A DNA stretch of 64,000 nucleotides from Acidobacteriota bacterium (GCA_013289955.1 JABCYZ010000029.1:23071-87070), one strand, 5' to 3'; counted from the stretch's first letter, positions 39,724 to 48,716 are shown. Numbers and translations: made by a program. Notes: generated by a model not told the origin, from the letters alone.

Positions 39724-40353
39724 GTGAGCGAGTCTGAAGTGACCTTGCACGGCGCGGGCGGTGCTCTTATAGAGGGATCGCCATATGGCATTCCTTCCCG
39801 AAAATTGACGATGTGGCTGTTCATCATCTCCGATGCCATTACGTTCGGAGCTCTGCTTTTTGGATACGGCTACTTGCGCACGGCGAGCAGCGATTGGCCT
39901 GCTCCGTTTCGGTTCAATCCCAGCATTTTAAACGTCATGTTTATGACCTTCATTTTGCTTACCAGCAGCTTGACCATGCTTGGAGGTGTGGACGCCGCCA
40001 AAGCCGGAGACAAGGCCAAGGCCAGGCGTTTTCTGTGGTCCACCATGCTACTGGGAGTGATCTTCGCCGGGCTTCACATCCGGGAATGGATTGGACTGAT
40101 CGATGAAGGCGTCAGTTTGTTCCAGAATCCCTGGGGGTCGCCGCTCTTTGGCGCCACCTTCTTCAGCATAACCGGCTTGCATCTGCTCCACGTTACAGGA
40201 GGCGTCGTTGCGATTGCCGTTGTCTCCCGCGGTTTTTCGCGCGGCAAGCTCACCGCAGGCCATGTGGAGGCCACAGGACTGTACTGGCATTTCGTGGATT
40301 TGGTATGGATGTTCGTCGTTCCACTGGTTTATCTGTTGAATCTGGCCCGGTAG
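39724..40353 (+). CDS. Cytochrome c oxidase subunit III (second copy)
   Basis: A 209-residue subunit III homologue, distinct from the preceding one. It starts at GTG 39724 after GGGGGGAAG and reads KLTMWLFIISDAITFGALLF, IREWIGLIDEGVSLFQNPWG, FFSITGLHLLHVTGG and GLYWHFVDLVWMFVVPLVYL, five helices in the normal order. An upstream open frame in phase overlaps the first copy and is not part of the gene. Two subunit III genes side by side occur in some acidobacterial oxidase clusters; both may enter one complex or replace each other. Confidence 0.88.
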   Translation: MSESEVTLHGAGGALIEGSPYGIPSRKLTMWLFIISDAITFGALLFGYGYLRTASSDWPAPFRFNPSILNVMFMTFILLTSSLTMLGGVDAAKAGDKAKARRFLWSTMLLGVIFAGLHIREWIGLIDEGVSLFQNPWGSPLFGATFFSITGLHLLHVTGGVVAIAVVSRGFSRGKLTAGHVEATGLYWHFVDLVWMFVVPLVYLLNLAR

Positions 40354-40381
40354 AGCCGGCGAAGTCGAGCACGAGGAGAAA

Positions 40382-40693
40382 ATGTCAGGATCAAAGAAAT
40401 CGGGAAATGTGATCGTAAAATATCTACCTGTTTATTTTGTTTTGCTCGCTATCGCGGGGCTGGAGATTGTGCTCGCGTACCAGGGTTTTTCTCCGGGAGT
40501 GCTTATCGCCATTCTACTCGCGCTCGCCTTTAGCGGCGGAGCGCTGGCGGTCATGTACTTTATGCACCTTAATGAGGAGCGCCGCAGCCTTTTTTTGACG
40601 TTGATCCCCGCTGTTATTTTCGTTCTAATAATGATGAACATGCTCTGGTCGGACAGTTTTCGTCTGCTGCATATGAAGCCTTTTGCGCATTGA
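40382..40693 (+). CDS. coxD: Cytochrome c oxidase subunit IV
   Basis: A 103-residue protein with three helices (YLPVYFVLLAIAGLEIVLAY, VLIAILLALAFSGGALAVMY, LTLIPAVIFVLIMMNMLWSD) and the MYFMHLNEERRSLF connection typical of bacterial subunit IV. It sits last of the cox genes. The protein is needed for assembly or stability in related oxidases. A GAGGAGAAA ribosome site precedes the ATG. Confidence 0.88.
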   Translation: MSGSKKSGNVIVKYLPVYFVLLAIAGLEIVLAYQGFSPGVLIAILLALAFSGGALAVMYFMHLNEERRSLFLTLIPAVIFVLIMMNMLWSDSFRLLHMKPFAH

Positions 40694-40794
40694 GAATTCT
40701 CGTGGGGGGGGCAGGGAATCGGAGCTTTGCCGGAGAAATTTTAGGTGGACCCCCGCGCCGGCTTTTGAGACCGGACAGGAACGGGATATTCACT

Positions 40795-41043
40795 ATGAAG
40801 CAGACGAATGGGGTTTTGCGGTTCTTCCTCCGTAGCGCGGCGTTGTTTACCGCCTTGATCGTGCCGGCGCTGACGCTGGCTCAGAGCTGCGCACTGTGTT
40901 ACTCGCAGGCAGCCGGGGCTGGAACGCGCCTGATTCAGGCGCTGCGCAGCGGCATACTCATCCTGGTTTTTCCGACAATGCTAATCTGCGTCGTGCTCGC
41001 CGTCATGACCTACCGGAAGCGGAATCAGTTCCATGAAGAGTAA
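40795..41043 (+). CDS. Small membrane protein at the end of the oxidase cluster
   Basis: An 82-residue protein with a signal-like first helix (FFLRSAALFTALIVPALTLA), then SCALCYSQAAGAGTRLIQAL with a CxxC pair at residues 32 and 35, and a second helix (SGILILVFPTMLICVVLAVM). Short proteins with CALCY-type motifs often close acidobacterial oxidase clusters. The cysteines could carry copper or a disulfide. ATG 40795 follows AGGAACGGG. Function unknown; an oxidase assembly or accessory role is suggested by position. Confidence 0.7.
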   Translation: MKQTNGVLRFFLRSAALFTALIVPALTLAQSCALCYSQAAGAGTRLIQALRSGILILVFPTMLICVVLAVMTYRKRNQFHEE

Positions 41044-41048
41044 GGCCG

Positions 41049-43283
41049 TCAGGGGAGATCGAGATCTAGGGCATAGATGTCCGTCACGCCGCGCTCGATC
41101 ATCACATACAAGGAGCCGCTCCGGTCCAAACCAGTGAAGTAGCAGTGCGTGGCGCTTCCACGAAGCAGCTCTCCAAATCCGAACACTCGTTCTATCTTTC
41201 CAGAAACTGGGTTCGCGCGAAAAATGGATTCCTGATCATCGGTCTGATCCTGGAAATAAATCGCCGAACTGTCCTGCTCCCAGTGCAGGGACTCGAGAAG
41301 CCCTCCAGAAGCGAGCTGAGCCCGGCTGGATTTTTGAACGTCGTAGAGAACAAGCTTGCGTTTGGCGTTATCGACCGCTGCGATGAACCGGCCGTCTGGG
41401 GACCATCGAGGCTCCGTCAAAGCCCTCGAGTCCGGTAGTTCCTTCAGAGTTCCGGTCGTGGGTTCGAGCGTATAGAGTCCGTATTCCGACTGGGCCTTTT
41501 GATTTCTCATGGATACTACAATGCGATAACCATCCGGAGACCAATCTGCTTCTGAGCCTTCCCATCCGGCTGGAAGAACTGGATGAAGCGACCCTCCATC
41601 CGGCGAAATGACGTATATGTTGCGTGGCTGGTCCTGGCGGGCGCCGGTAAAAAGAATGAGTTTGCCGTCAGGCGACCATCGGGCATAGCGGCCGTGGAGC
41701 GGCGCAATCGTCAATGGAATGCGCGCTTCGCCGCTCGTCCGGCTGCGCCAGAGGGAGTCATCGGGACGGTCCGAATAGACGACCATTTGATCGTCGGGTG
41801 AGAAACTCGCCTGCGCAATGGAGGTATCCAGGCTTAGCGTGGAGACACGCTGTGTTTGCGGTTCGATTTTTTCCAGCTCCCGGTGCGAACGAAAACTGAA
41901 GGCAAAGATGCGTGAACTCATTTGCGCCGGAATGGTAACGTGCAAGGAGTCGGGGCCGCTGGTCAAAGGGAACGCCGCATGGTGCGAACGGCGAAACCAG
42001 CTCCACTCGTTGCGAATTCCCCATAAATTGCAGTCGTATTCTTCGCACCCGGAGAAGAGAAAATATTTGCCGTCCGCGGTCCAGTTTCCGGCGGATTGGC
42101 GCTTAGGGTGCTCCGTTTTCGACAGGATCGCGTGCAGCCCATTTCCATCCGCCGTCATTTCCCAAATCGATTGCGTGCCGAACTCTCCAAGATCCAAAGT
42201 AAACCGTATGCTCCCTCCGTCGGGCGACCATGCTGGTGAGCGTGGATGACCTTCCACGTGAGCCAATTGCCGGGTCTGGGTGCCGTCGCGGTGAATTGCG
42301 TAGATGTTTTGCCCCCGCACGAAAACGATCTGTGACCCGTCCGGGGACCACGCCGGATCGGCACCGGCAGCTTGACCCAGCCTCCGAGGCTCTCCTCCCT
42401 GCACGGGCCAGAGCCAGAGCGGCATCTCCTCGTCACGGCCGGTGAACTGTCCGATCAAGAACTGGGAGTGGTCGGGAGAGATTGCAAAGAGGCGGGTGTT
42501 TTCAAATGGCGTGGCCATCTTTTCCGCGTTGCCGCCTTCGACCGAAGTCTGCATCAGATTCCAGTGGCCATCGCTGCGCTCCAAAAAAAATATCCGCGTT
42601 CCGTCGGAGACGATTCCTCCCCACTCGTCTATCCGGCTGGCATTCGTGATTCGCGCCATGTGCTGCATGCTAGGGTACGGCACCGGGTAGACGATGAAGA
42701 AGAGAAGCCAGGATCCAAACAGGATCGCAATCGAAAGCAACATCACATCGAACCATTTTTGGGTGCGTTCCGCCCGCTCACGATTCCAATCCGGCGGGGT
42801 AGCGAACCCCTCTGCGATCTCCGGCCGCAGATGCAGGCGTACCTCGATCGATTGATCTCCATTCCCCAGCCGCGAGAGAGTCCCCTCCTGGACGGATGCG
42901 ACGGCATCATTAATAAGCTGGATGGGGACCAGAAAGCGGTAACCCTGTCGAGGCACGGTTTCGATAAATCGAGGGTTTTCCGCTTCATCCTGTAAGGCCG
43001 CGCGGAGTTTTTTGAGGGCGGCATTGAGGCTGCCGTCGAAATTAACGTGGGTTCCTTCGGGCCAGAGGGCTTGGCGGCATCGTTCCCGAGTCACAATCTC
43101 GCCCGGCTGCTGAAGCAGCAGCGCCAATATTCGGAAGGGCTGCTCCTGCAGTTTGAGCCTTGTGCCTTGCCGAGTGAGCGTCCCCCGTCCAAGGTCCGCC
43201 TCAAACAGGCCGAATCGAACCCTGCTCGCCGCAGAAATCTCCGGTCCAGGCAAAGTCGTACCCCCTATTGGGTCGGCGGACAC
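41049..43283 (-). CDS. Membrane-anchored winged-helix regulator with TolB-type propeller
   Basis: A 744-residue one-component regulator of the CadC/ToxR layout. An OmpR-type winged helix occupies about residues 22-124 (RVRFGLFEADLGRGTLTRQG, FIETVPRQGYRFLVP). One transmembrane helix lies at about 180-200 (MLLSIAILFGSWLLFFIVYP). The remaining ~540 residues are PD40/TolB propeller repeats in the periplasm, recognisable as WSPDG units (ADPAWSPDGSQIVFV, RYARWSPDGKLILF, EADWSPDGYRIVV). The propeller would sense a ligand and the winged helix would act on DNA. The start is GTG 43283 without a clear ribosome site. It converges with the oxidase cluster, whose last gene ends six bases away. Paired dyads lie upstream. 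Confidence 0.9.
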   Translation of the reverse strand: MSADPIGGTTLPGPEISAASRVRFGLFEADLGRGTLTRQGTRLKLQEQPFRILALLLQQPGEIVTRERCRQALWPEGTHVNFDGSLNAALKKLRAALQDEAENPRFIETVPRQGYRFLVPIQLINDAVASVQEGTLSRLGNGDQSIEVRLHLRPEIAEGFATPPDWNRERAERTQKWFDVMLLSIAILFGSWLLFFIVYPVPYPSMQHMARITNASRIDEWGGIVSDGTRIFFLERSDGHWNLMQTSVEGGNAEKMATPFENTRLFAISPDHSQFLIGQFTGRDEEMPLWLWPVQGGEPRRLGQAAGADPAWSPDGSQIVFVRGQNIYAIHRDGTQTRQLAHVEGHPRSPAWSPDGGSIRFTLDLGEFGTQSIWEMTADGNGLHAILSKTEHPKRQSAGNWTADGKYFLFSGCEEYDCNLWGIRNEWSWFRRSHHAAFPLTSGPDSLHVTIPAQMSSRIFAFSFRSHRELEKIEPQTQRVSTLSLDTSIAQASFSPDDQMVVYSDRPDDSLWRSRTSGEARIPLTIAPLHGRYARWSPDGKLILFTGARQDQPRNIYVISPDGGSLHPVLPAGWEGSEADWSPDGYRIVVSMRNQKAQSEYGLYTLEPTTGTLKELPDSRALTEPRWSPDGRFIAAVDNAKRKLVLYDVQKSSRAQLASGGLLESLHWEQDSSAIYFQDQTDDQESIFRANPVSGKIERVFGFGELLRGSATHCYFTGLDRSGSLYVMIERGVTDIYALDLDLP

Positions 43284-43295
43284 TGTAACATAAGG

Positions 43296-43312
43296 CTTGG
43301 CTCGTGGCCAAG
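43296..43312 (-). promoter_or_regulatory. Small hairpin upstream of the winged-helix/TolB gene
   Basis: CTTGGC (43296-43301) and GCCAAG (43307-43312) form a perfect 6-bp stem with a 5-base loop, 12 bases upstream of the GTG start. If transcribed, it would sit in the ribosome-binding region, where no Shine-Dalgarno sequence is visible. Confidence 0.45.
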
Positions 43313-43322
43313 TCGTAGTTCA

Positions 43323-43367
43323 TATGACCTCATATCCCTCTCATAAATGTGGAGTTATGAGGTCATA
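43323..43367. promoter_or_regulatory. Twin 12-bp dyads TATGA-NN-TCATA, candidate operator
   Basis: TATGACCTCATA (43323-43334) and TATGAGGTCATA (43356-43367) are each palindromic apart from the central two bases, and are exact reverse complements of each other. Their centres are 33 bases apart, close to three helical turns, so two dimers would bind the same DNA face. They lie 40-84 bases upstream of the winged-helix/TolB gene. As RNA they could form one 12-bp hairpin with a 21-base loop. Confidence 0.65.
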
Positions 43368-44023
43368 GTATTTTCAGAAGCAGTTCGTTTGACCAGGTAT
43401 CAGAGATGCGTTAGTCCAGAAAGCGGAGTTCTCGAGCGATGAAAGGGCAGAAAGTTAACCGTTGTCATCGCAACTTACCAGTAGGCTGATAGGAGGCCTA
43501 GGACTAGAAAATTAGCCCGTAGTCCCAGAACCATCGAAACGCTCGCCCGCGAGCCCTGAACCGCACTAAAAAAGCCTCCCGACGCGAGCGTTTCGATTCC
43601 AATAAGCCAGCCTATCGAGTTTTCTCCGTCGCACCGATTCTTCCTCCCAGCAGACTTTCTTCTTCGCTCTGAAACGCGCGGCCTCCGGACCAGCCTGATT
43701 ACCCAATGAAGGGCGGATGGAGTGTCTAACACCCGGCCGCACGCGAAAGCGCACAGGTGTACCCGGCCCGGATAGGGAATCCTCCGCCTTAGGTTTGCCG
43801 CTTGGCACCGCCATCGACGCCAGTCCCTAAAGGTTAATGCCTCTTTAGGAATGTGGAGCAGGTTTCTCCATGGCCAGCGGGGCCTGGGCGATAAAATTTT
43901 AGATCAGACCACATCGGAAGGTTAGGAGCCCCTGAGGCGTCCCACCATGGCTGGGCGCTCACACAAGGACGTATCGAGGCGGGATTTCTGGAGACTCGCC
44001 GAGAAAGAGGAGGACGGAAAGGC
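43368..44023. other. Long non-coding stretch with an inverted repeat
   Basis: These 656 bases hold no gene I can support. ATCGAAACGCTCGC (43533-43546) is the exact reverse complement of 43584-43597, a 14-bp stem with a 37-base spacer; GCGAGC at 43549-43554 offers the left arm a second, nearer partner. A weak dyad around 43826-43852 (CTAAAGG...CTTTAG) is also seen. The ribosome site of the next gene, GAGGAGGACGGAAAGG, closes the region. Its length and structures suggest a long leader or a small RNA. Confidence 0.45.
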
Positions 44024-44731
44024 ATGCGATTGGAAAGACTGGTTATCGCAGGGCTCGCAGCAGTGTCCCTTCCGGCGATGGCCGGCTCCGGGACTGGGGT
44101 CATCTCTGGAAGAGTGACGTATACCGGGACGCTGATGAGGCCCGACGCCATAAATATGTCCAAGCAGCCCGAGTGCGTGAAATTGTATTCTGGCAGGCAG
44201 CTCACGACCGAGAAGGCGGTAGGCGGGCCTGGCAATGCGCTGGAAAACGTGGTGGTCTATATCTCGGCCGGCGAGTCCCAGGCCACGGAGGTCCCAGCGA
44301 CACCCGTGAATTTCGACCAGCAGAATTGCCGGTACGCAACGCATGTCCTTGCGTTCCGCGTCGGGCAGGACGTGAGTATTTCCAACAGCGATCCCTTTTC
44401 ACACAACATCCACCCGATACCGAAACTCAATCGCGAATGGAACAGGATTCAGCCGGCAGGTACGCCGCCCTTCTCCTACTCGTATGACAAAGAGGAGATA
44501 ATCCCTGTAAAGTGCAACATCCACTCCTGGATGCAGGCCTATTTTGTGGTTTTGAAAACATCGCACTTTGCTGTTACCGGAGAGGACGGCCAATTCCGGC
44601 TACCCGAGCTTCCGCCTGGCAAGTACACGGTCACCGCCTGGCAGGAAGCCTACGGGACACTGAGGCAGGAAATCAGCATCTCCGGCAGCGAGACGCGAGC
44701 CGTCAACTTCGTCTTTCAGGCAACACCCTAG
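44024..44731 (+). CDS. Cupredoxin-like exported protein, paralogue of the one at 35572
   Basis: A 235-residue exported protein with a signal peptide (residues 1-21). It follows its paralogue throughout: NALENVVVYISAG, HVLAFRVGQDVSISNSD, SHNIHP (His127, His130), IPVKCNIHSWM (Cys164, His167, Met170) and the C-terminal beta sandwich GQFRLPELPPGKYTVTAWQE. The His-Cys-His-Met set is kept, so it could carry type 1 copper. It lies outside the oxidase cluster, beyond the winged-helix/TolB gene, and upstream of the Oar-type receptor. The two copies look like an old duplication, since many surface residues differ. Confidence 0.72.
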   Translation: MRLERLVIAGLAAVSLPAMAGSGTGVISGRVTYTGTLMRPDAINMSKQPECVKLYSGRQLTTEKAVGGPGNALENVVVYISAGESQATEVPATPVNFDQQNCRYATHVLAFRVGQDVSISNSDPFSHNIHPIPKLNREWNRIQPAGTPPFSYSYDKEEIIPVKCNIHSWMQAYFVVLKTSHFAVTGEDGQFRLPELPPGKYTVTAWQEAYGTLRQEISISGSETRAVNFVFQATP

Positions 44732-45038
44732 AAACAAGCCGTCTTCTCTCCTGAATCCGGCAGTCGATCGAACTCCGGCAGGGAACGCTCGTCAGCCTCG
44801 GCTGCACGATCGACAGACAATCGCGGTCGCTCGCCGTAGAAAATCGCCGTGGAGGATCAGGCAGACTTCATTGACTCGGTTACTCGACAGATTCAAGAAA
44901 CGCATTCGACAGATCACTTCTTTGCTGAAGCCGCTTACGACTCTTTGCTGAAACCCTCACGGTTTCCTTATGGGGCCCCTTCTACGTTGCTCTCAGCGTA
45001 ATGCGCGCAGGAATCGCGCGCGATCGGGGGGACCTCAA
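44732..45038. other. Leader region of the Oar-type receptor gene
   Basis: No gene is visible. GAAACC-CTCAC-GGTTTC (44950-44966) is a perfect 6-bp hairpin about 75 bases upstream of the receptor start. Short direct repeats precede it: CGACAGAT twice near 44885-44915 and CTTTGCTGAA twice near 44921-44952. GGGGGGACC lies just before the ATG. Confidence 0.45.
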
Positions 45039-48000
45039 ATGTCAGCCAACATATTGACACTATTGCTCGCCGTTTTACTGGCGGCACCGTGCGCCAGTGG
45101 ACAATCGACATTCGGCGGGATCGTGGGTGTTGTGAAAGATCCGAGTCAGGAGGCTGTCGGAAGCGCGCACGTCACGCTTACCAGCCTGGATGATCGAACG
45201 CAGCGCAACGCGAACACGGACGGAAACGGAGAGTACGAGTTCATCAATCTAAAGGCCGGCCGGTACGAGCTAGAGGTGCACGCGGATGGTTTCGCCGACT
45301 ACAAAGTTTCATCGCTGGAACTCGATGCGCGCCAGAACCTTCGCCTCGATGTGACTCTCAAACTGGCAGGTTCGACGCAAACGGTGGAAGTCACTGGCGA
45401 AGGCGGGCCGGTGATCAACACCGAAAACGGAACTATCGGCGACACGAAAGATTTCAAGCAACTGACAAGTCTTCCCGTAAATTATCGAGGGGCCACAACG
45501 AGCCCGCTGGCGATGCTGGCTACTGTTCCAGGGGCGCAGCAGGACGCCAACGGGAATGTGTCCGTAGGGGGCGGGCTGCCTTCGCAGGTGCAGTATTCCG
45601 TCGACGGGTCCTCGACGGTGAACATCCGGCAGAACGGAGCGCTTGGAAATATGAACCCGTCCTCCGAACTCATCAGCGAGTTCAAGGTGACGCAGTTCAA
45701 TAACAACGCCGAGTTCGCGCAGATCGGCGACGTCACGATTTCGACCAAGAGTGGCGGCGATGAATTCCACGGCAGCGCTTTCGAATACTTGCAGAACGAT
45801 GCTCTCGACGCGGAGGTGTGGAATTCCGGCGACAAGCCGCACAAGGCTTACAACACGTTTGGCGGCAGCCTCGGCGGTCCGCTTGCGCTTCCCAAGCTTT
45901 CGAAGGGCAAGACCTTTTTCTTCACCGACTTTGAGGCGAATCGCCGACGTTTTACGACGGACCTTTTTCTCTTTGTTCCCTCAAATGCCATGCGTCAGGG
46001 GAATTTTTCCGCGCTTTCAACGCCGCTGACGGACCCCTTTACGGGCAAGCCTTATCCCGGGAATATAATTCCGAGCGGCAGCGAATGCTCGAGCTCCGAG
46101 GACTGTATCAATCCCGTCGCCATCAGCTTGCTCAAAAACTATCTTCCCGCGCCGAATATCAATGTAAGTGCAGCCGATTTTGGCTCGGAGGCCAACTATT
46201 TGCAGCAAACGCCGACTCCCAGCAACACCAATGGTTTCGACGCGCGCCTAGATCGCACCATCAGTTCGAAACAATCTATTTTCGTAAGATGGAGCTGGAA
46301 ACGTATCAGCGCCGAATCGCTCACCGATACGGCCTTGAACACCGTGAACAACTACCTGCCGCCAGATCAAGACTCCGAACGCAACAACAATCTCATCGTT
46401 TCGCACAACTACCTCATCACGAATAACCTCGTGAACGAAGCGCGCTTCGGCGTCTCTTTTTGGCAATTCCAGGTCAATTTTCCGATTGAAGGCGCGTCGG
46501 CAATTTCCACTCTTGGTCTGACCGGTCTCGACCCTAGCGACCATCCCGACACCGGCGCTTTTCCCATCTTTAATTTCAGCGATGATTCGGGCAACTACTC
46601 GCCGATTGGCCGGGACAAAGATGGCACCACCAAGTCGCAGACGATCCAATTCGCCGACAATCTGAGCTGGATCAAGGGTCGCCATACCATGAAGTTTGGC
46701 GTCGACGCGCGCCATGTGCGCTACCAAGACCTTGAGAGTTTCGGGGGCGCCGACGATTTTGGCGCGTTTACGTTTGACCAGGGAATTTTCACGGGCAACG
46801 CCTTCGCCAATTTGCTTCTGGGCTTGCCCACAAAAACTTATGTTGCACAGTCCGGGCCCGACGTACATGCCCATACCATACAAACCGGCCTATACGCGCA
46901 GGATGAATTCCGGCTGAATGACCGGATTACGCTTACTTTTGGGCTGAGGTGGCAGGCGCTTCCCGCGTTTGTCAGCGATCTCGGGAATCTGACGGCATTT
47001 GACGTCCGGAACGGTGGTGTGATCATTCCGGTGGGCAATCAGCCGCGGCCGGGATTTCTCGCGAGCATTAACACTTGCAACCCCGCCGATCCAAACAACG
47101 CCGACGATCCTTGCGGCACGCCGACGGCGCGGGATATTGCGCTCGGTTGCGTGCCGGTGCTTGGCACTGCCGCGAATATGCCTTGTGCTCCGGTGGAGTA
47201 TGCGAACACGGTTGGTCTTGGGCCGGGGCTGCGCGAGTTTTATTGGAAGAATTTTCAGCCGCGCCTGGGTATCGCGTACCGGCCGTTCGGCAACAACAAG
47301 ACCGTGGTACGCGGAGGCTTCGGCATATTCACGATGACCAATCTTGGCCAACTGTCCTTCAACACTACGAACATCGACGTCTCTGTCGTCCGCACCACCG
47401 CCAATTCCTTTACCAACGGGCAGCCAGCGTATCAGTTCCCGAGCGCGCGTACTCCCGATGACCCATCGACTACCGCGGGCACCGGCGATTTCTACCAAAA
47501 CACGCTCACGAATTACCGCGACCCCCAATCGGCACAGTGGAATTTCACCGTGGAGCGCGAACTGGCTTCGGCTATTACACTTCGCGAGAGCTACGTTGGG
47601 ATGAGTTCGTACCGGATGAGCCAAACGGTCGATCTCAATCAGGTCGAGCCAAGCGCGGTTTCTCCTAACCCTAATCCGAAGCCCTACCTGAACTGGGGCC
47701 GCATTCTCTCGACCACGAATTCGGGCCACGTGAACTACAACGGACTACAATCTGAGCTCAACATGCGTGCGCGCGGTGGCCTTACCTTCCAGGCCAGCCA
47801 TGTGTGGGCCAAAAGCCTCGGCAACATTGGCGGCGATGATCCCACCACGTTTAATCCGGAAATTATCTATGGCACGCCGGTGGCCAACCGTTTCGATCTG
47901 GCCGCCAACCGCGGCAACATGGCAGACACGCGCCGCAACCGGTTCCTGCTCTCCGCCGTCTACGATTTGCCCGTCGGCCAGAATCGCAAATTCCTTTCAC

Positions 48001-48497
48001 ACATGAATCGGGCTATCGATCTGGCGTTCGGCGGATGGTCCCTCAGCACCGTCAGCTTGTGGGAAACTGGTCCCTACCTCACCCCCATCACCAGTTCCAG
48101 CTACGATCCAGGGAACCTGAGTCTCTCCTATCGCGGCGCTTTCCAACGGCCCGATTGCGTTGGCAATGGCAACATCGCGAATCCTGCGACCGGCAGCATG
48201 TTCCGTCCAAGTGCCTTCGATCCGATACCGTCCGGCCCCGTCGGAAACTGTGGGGTGGGCATTCTCCTGGGGCCAGGCACGAGCACAATTGCCGCCGGAC
48301 TTTCCAAGACATTTCACTTGAACGAGCGGATGCGCCTTCGCTTTGAAGGAACTTTCACCAATCTGCTCAACCATCCGAACTTCGCGCCGCCTCCCACAAA
48401 CGTCACGTCATCCTCTTTTGGAGTGGTCCAGAGCGTTCAGACCGCGGAGAACAGCGGAAACCGCACAGGTCAGCTCGGGCTCAGGTTCGAATTCTAG
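45039..48497 (+). CDS. Oar-like TonB-dependent outer-membrane receptor
   Basis: An 1152-residue outer-membrane protein. Signal peptide at residues 1-22 (TLLLAVLLAAPCASGQ), then a carboxypeptidase-regulatory-like domain (about 27-110, GIVGVVKDPSQEAVGSAHVT, NLKAGRYELEVHADGFADYK), a plug domain (about 120-260, VQYSVDGSSTVNIRQNGALG) and a large barrel. It ends in Phe (GLRFEF). These receptors import large or complex substrates with energy from TonB and are greatly expanded in Acidobacteriota. The substrate cannot be read from sequence. The start at 45039 gives a normal signal peptide; an in-frame start at 44970 does not. No TonB or ExbBD gene is near. Confidence 0.9.
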   Translation: MSANILTLLLAVLLAAPCASGQSTFGGIVGVVKDPSQEAVGSAHVTLTSLDDRTQRNANTDGNGEYEFINLKAGRYELEVHADGFADYKVSSLELDARQNLRLDVTLKLAGSTQTVEVTGEGGPVINTENGTIGDTKDFKQLTSLPVNYRGATTSPLAMLATVPGAQQDANGNVSVGGGLPSQVQYSVDGSSTVNIRQNGALGNMNPSSELISEFKVTQFNNNAEFAQIGDVTISTKSGGDEFHGSAFEYLQNDALDAEVWNSGDKPHKAYNTFGGSLGGPLALPKLSKGKTFFFTDFEANRRRFTTDLFLFVPSNAMRQGNFSALSTPLTDPFTGKPYPGNIIPSGSECSSSEDCINPVAISLLKNYLPAPNINVSAADFGSEANYLQQTPTPSNTNGFDARLDRTISSKQSIFVRWSWKRISAESLTDTALNTVNNYLPPDQDSERNNNLIVSHNYLITNNLVNEARFGVSFWQFQVNFPIEGASAISTLGLTGLDPSDHPDTGAFPIFNFSDDSGNYSPIGRDKDGTTKSQTIQFADNLSWIKGRHTMKFGVDARHVRYQDLESFGGADDFGAFTFDQGIFTGNAFANLLLGLPTKTYVAQSGPDVHAHTIQTGLYAQDEFRLNDRITLTFGLRWQALPAFVSDLGNLTAFDVRNGGVIIPVGNQPRPGFLASINTCNPADPNNADDPCGTPTARDIALGCVPVLGTAANMPCAPVEYANTVGLGPGLREFYWKNFQPRLGIAYRPFGNNKTVVRGGFGIFTMTNLGQLSFNTTNIDVSVVRTTANSFTNGQPAYQFPSARTPDDPSTTAGTGDFYQNTLTNYRDPQSAQWNFTVERELASAITLRESYVGMSSYRMSQTVDLNQVEPSAVSPNPNPKPYLNWGRILSTTNSGHVNYNGLQSELNMRARGGLTFQASHVWAKSLGNIGGDDPTTFNPEIIYGTPVANRFDLAANRGNMADTRRNRFLLSAVYDLPVGQNRKFLSHMNRAIDLAFGGWSLSTVSLWETGPYLTPITSSSYDPGNLSLSYRGAFQRPDCVGNGNIANPATGSMFRPSAFDPIPSGPVGNCGVGILLGPGTSTIAAGLSKTFHLNERMRLRFEGTFTNLLNHPNFAPPPTNVTSSSFGVVQSVQTAENSGNRTGQLGLRFEF

Positions 48498-48716
48498 GCC
48501 GCGCGATCCGTGCGCTTCCTGCTGTTTCGATGAAGTCTCACGTTTCGCGCTGCTCGCTTCGCAGAGGGGCGAGGGTTTGCCCTAAAGTGTTCCTTAACTT
48601 CCTAATACGGCGGAAGTTGTAATTCTTCAGAAATCAAGTCCTGCAGAGGGTGTGGTCCGACGAACTAGCGGCGAGGCGAAACCCTAGAGCCGGAAAGCGT
48701 CCCTTCAACGCGCGGC

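Noticed and set aside
43947..44118. Short frame with a twin-arginine-like VSRRDFW just before the second cupredoxin-like gene
   Set aside because: No hydrophobic segment follows the Arg pair and the frame runs into the cupredoxin-like gene in another phase, so a Tat signal is not supported.
46890..47729. Minus-strand frame of 279 codons opposite the Oar-type receptor
   Set aside because: Antisense shadow; the plus-strand receptor is certain.
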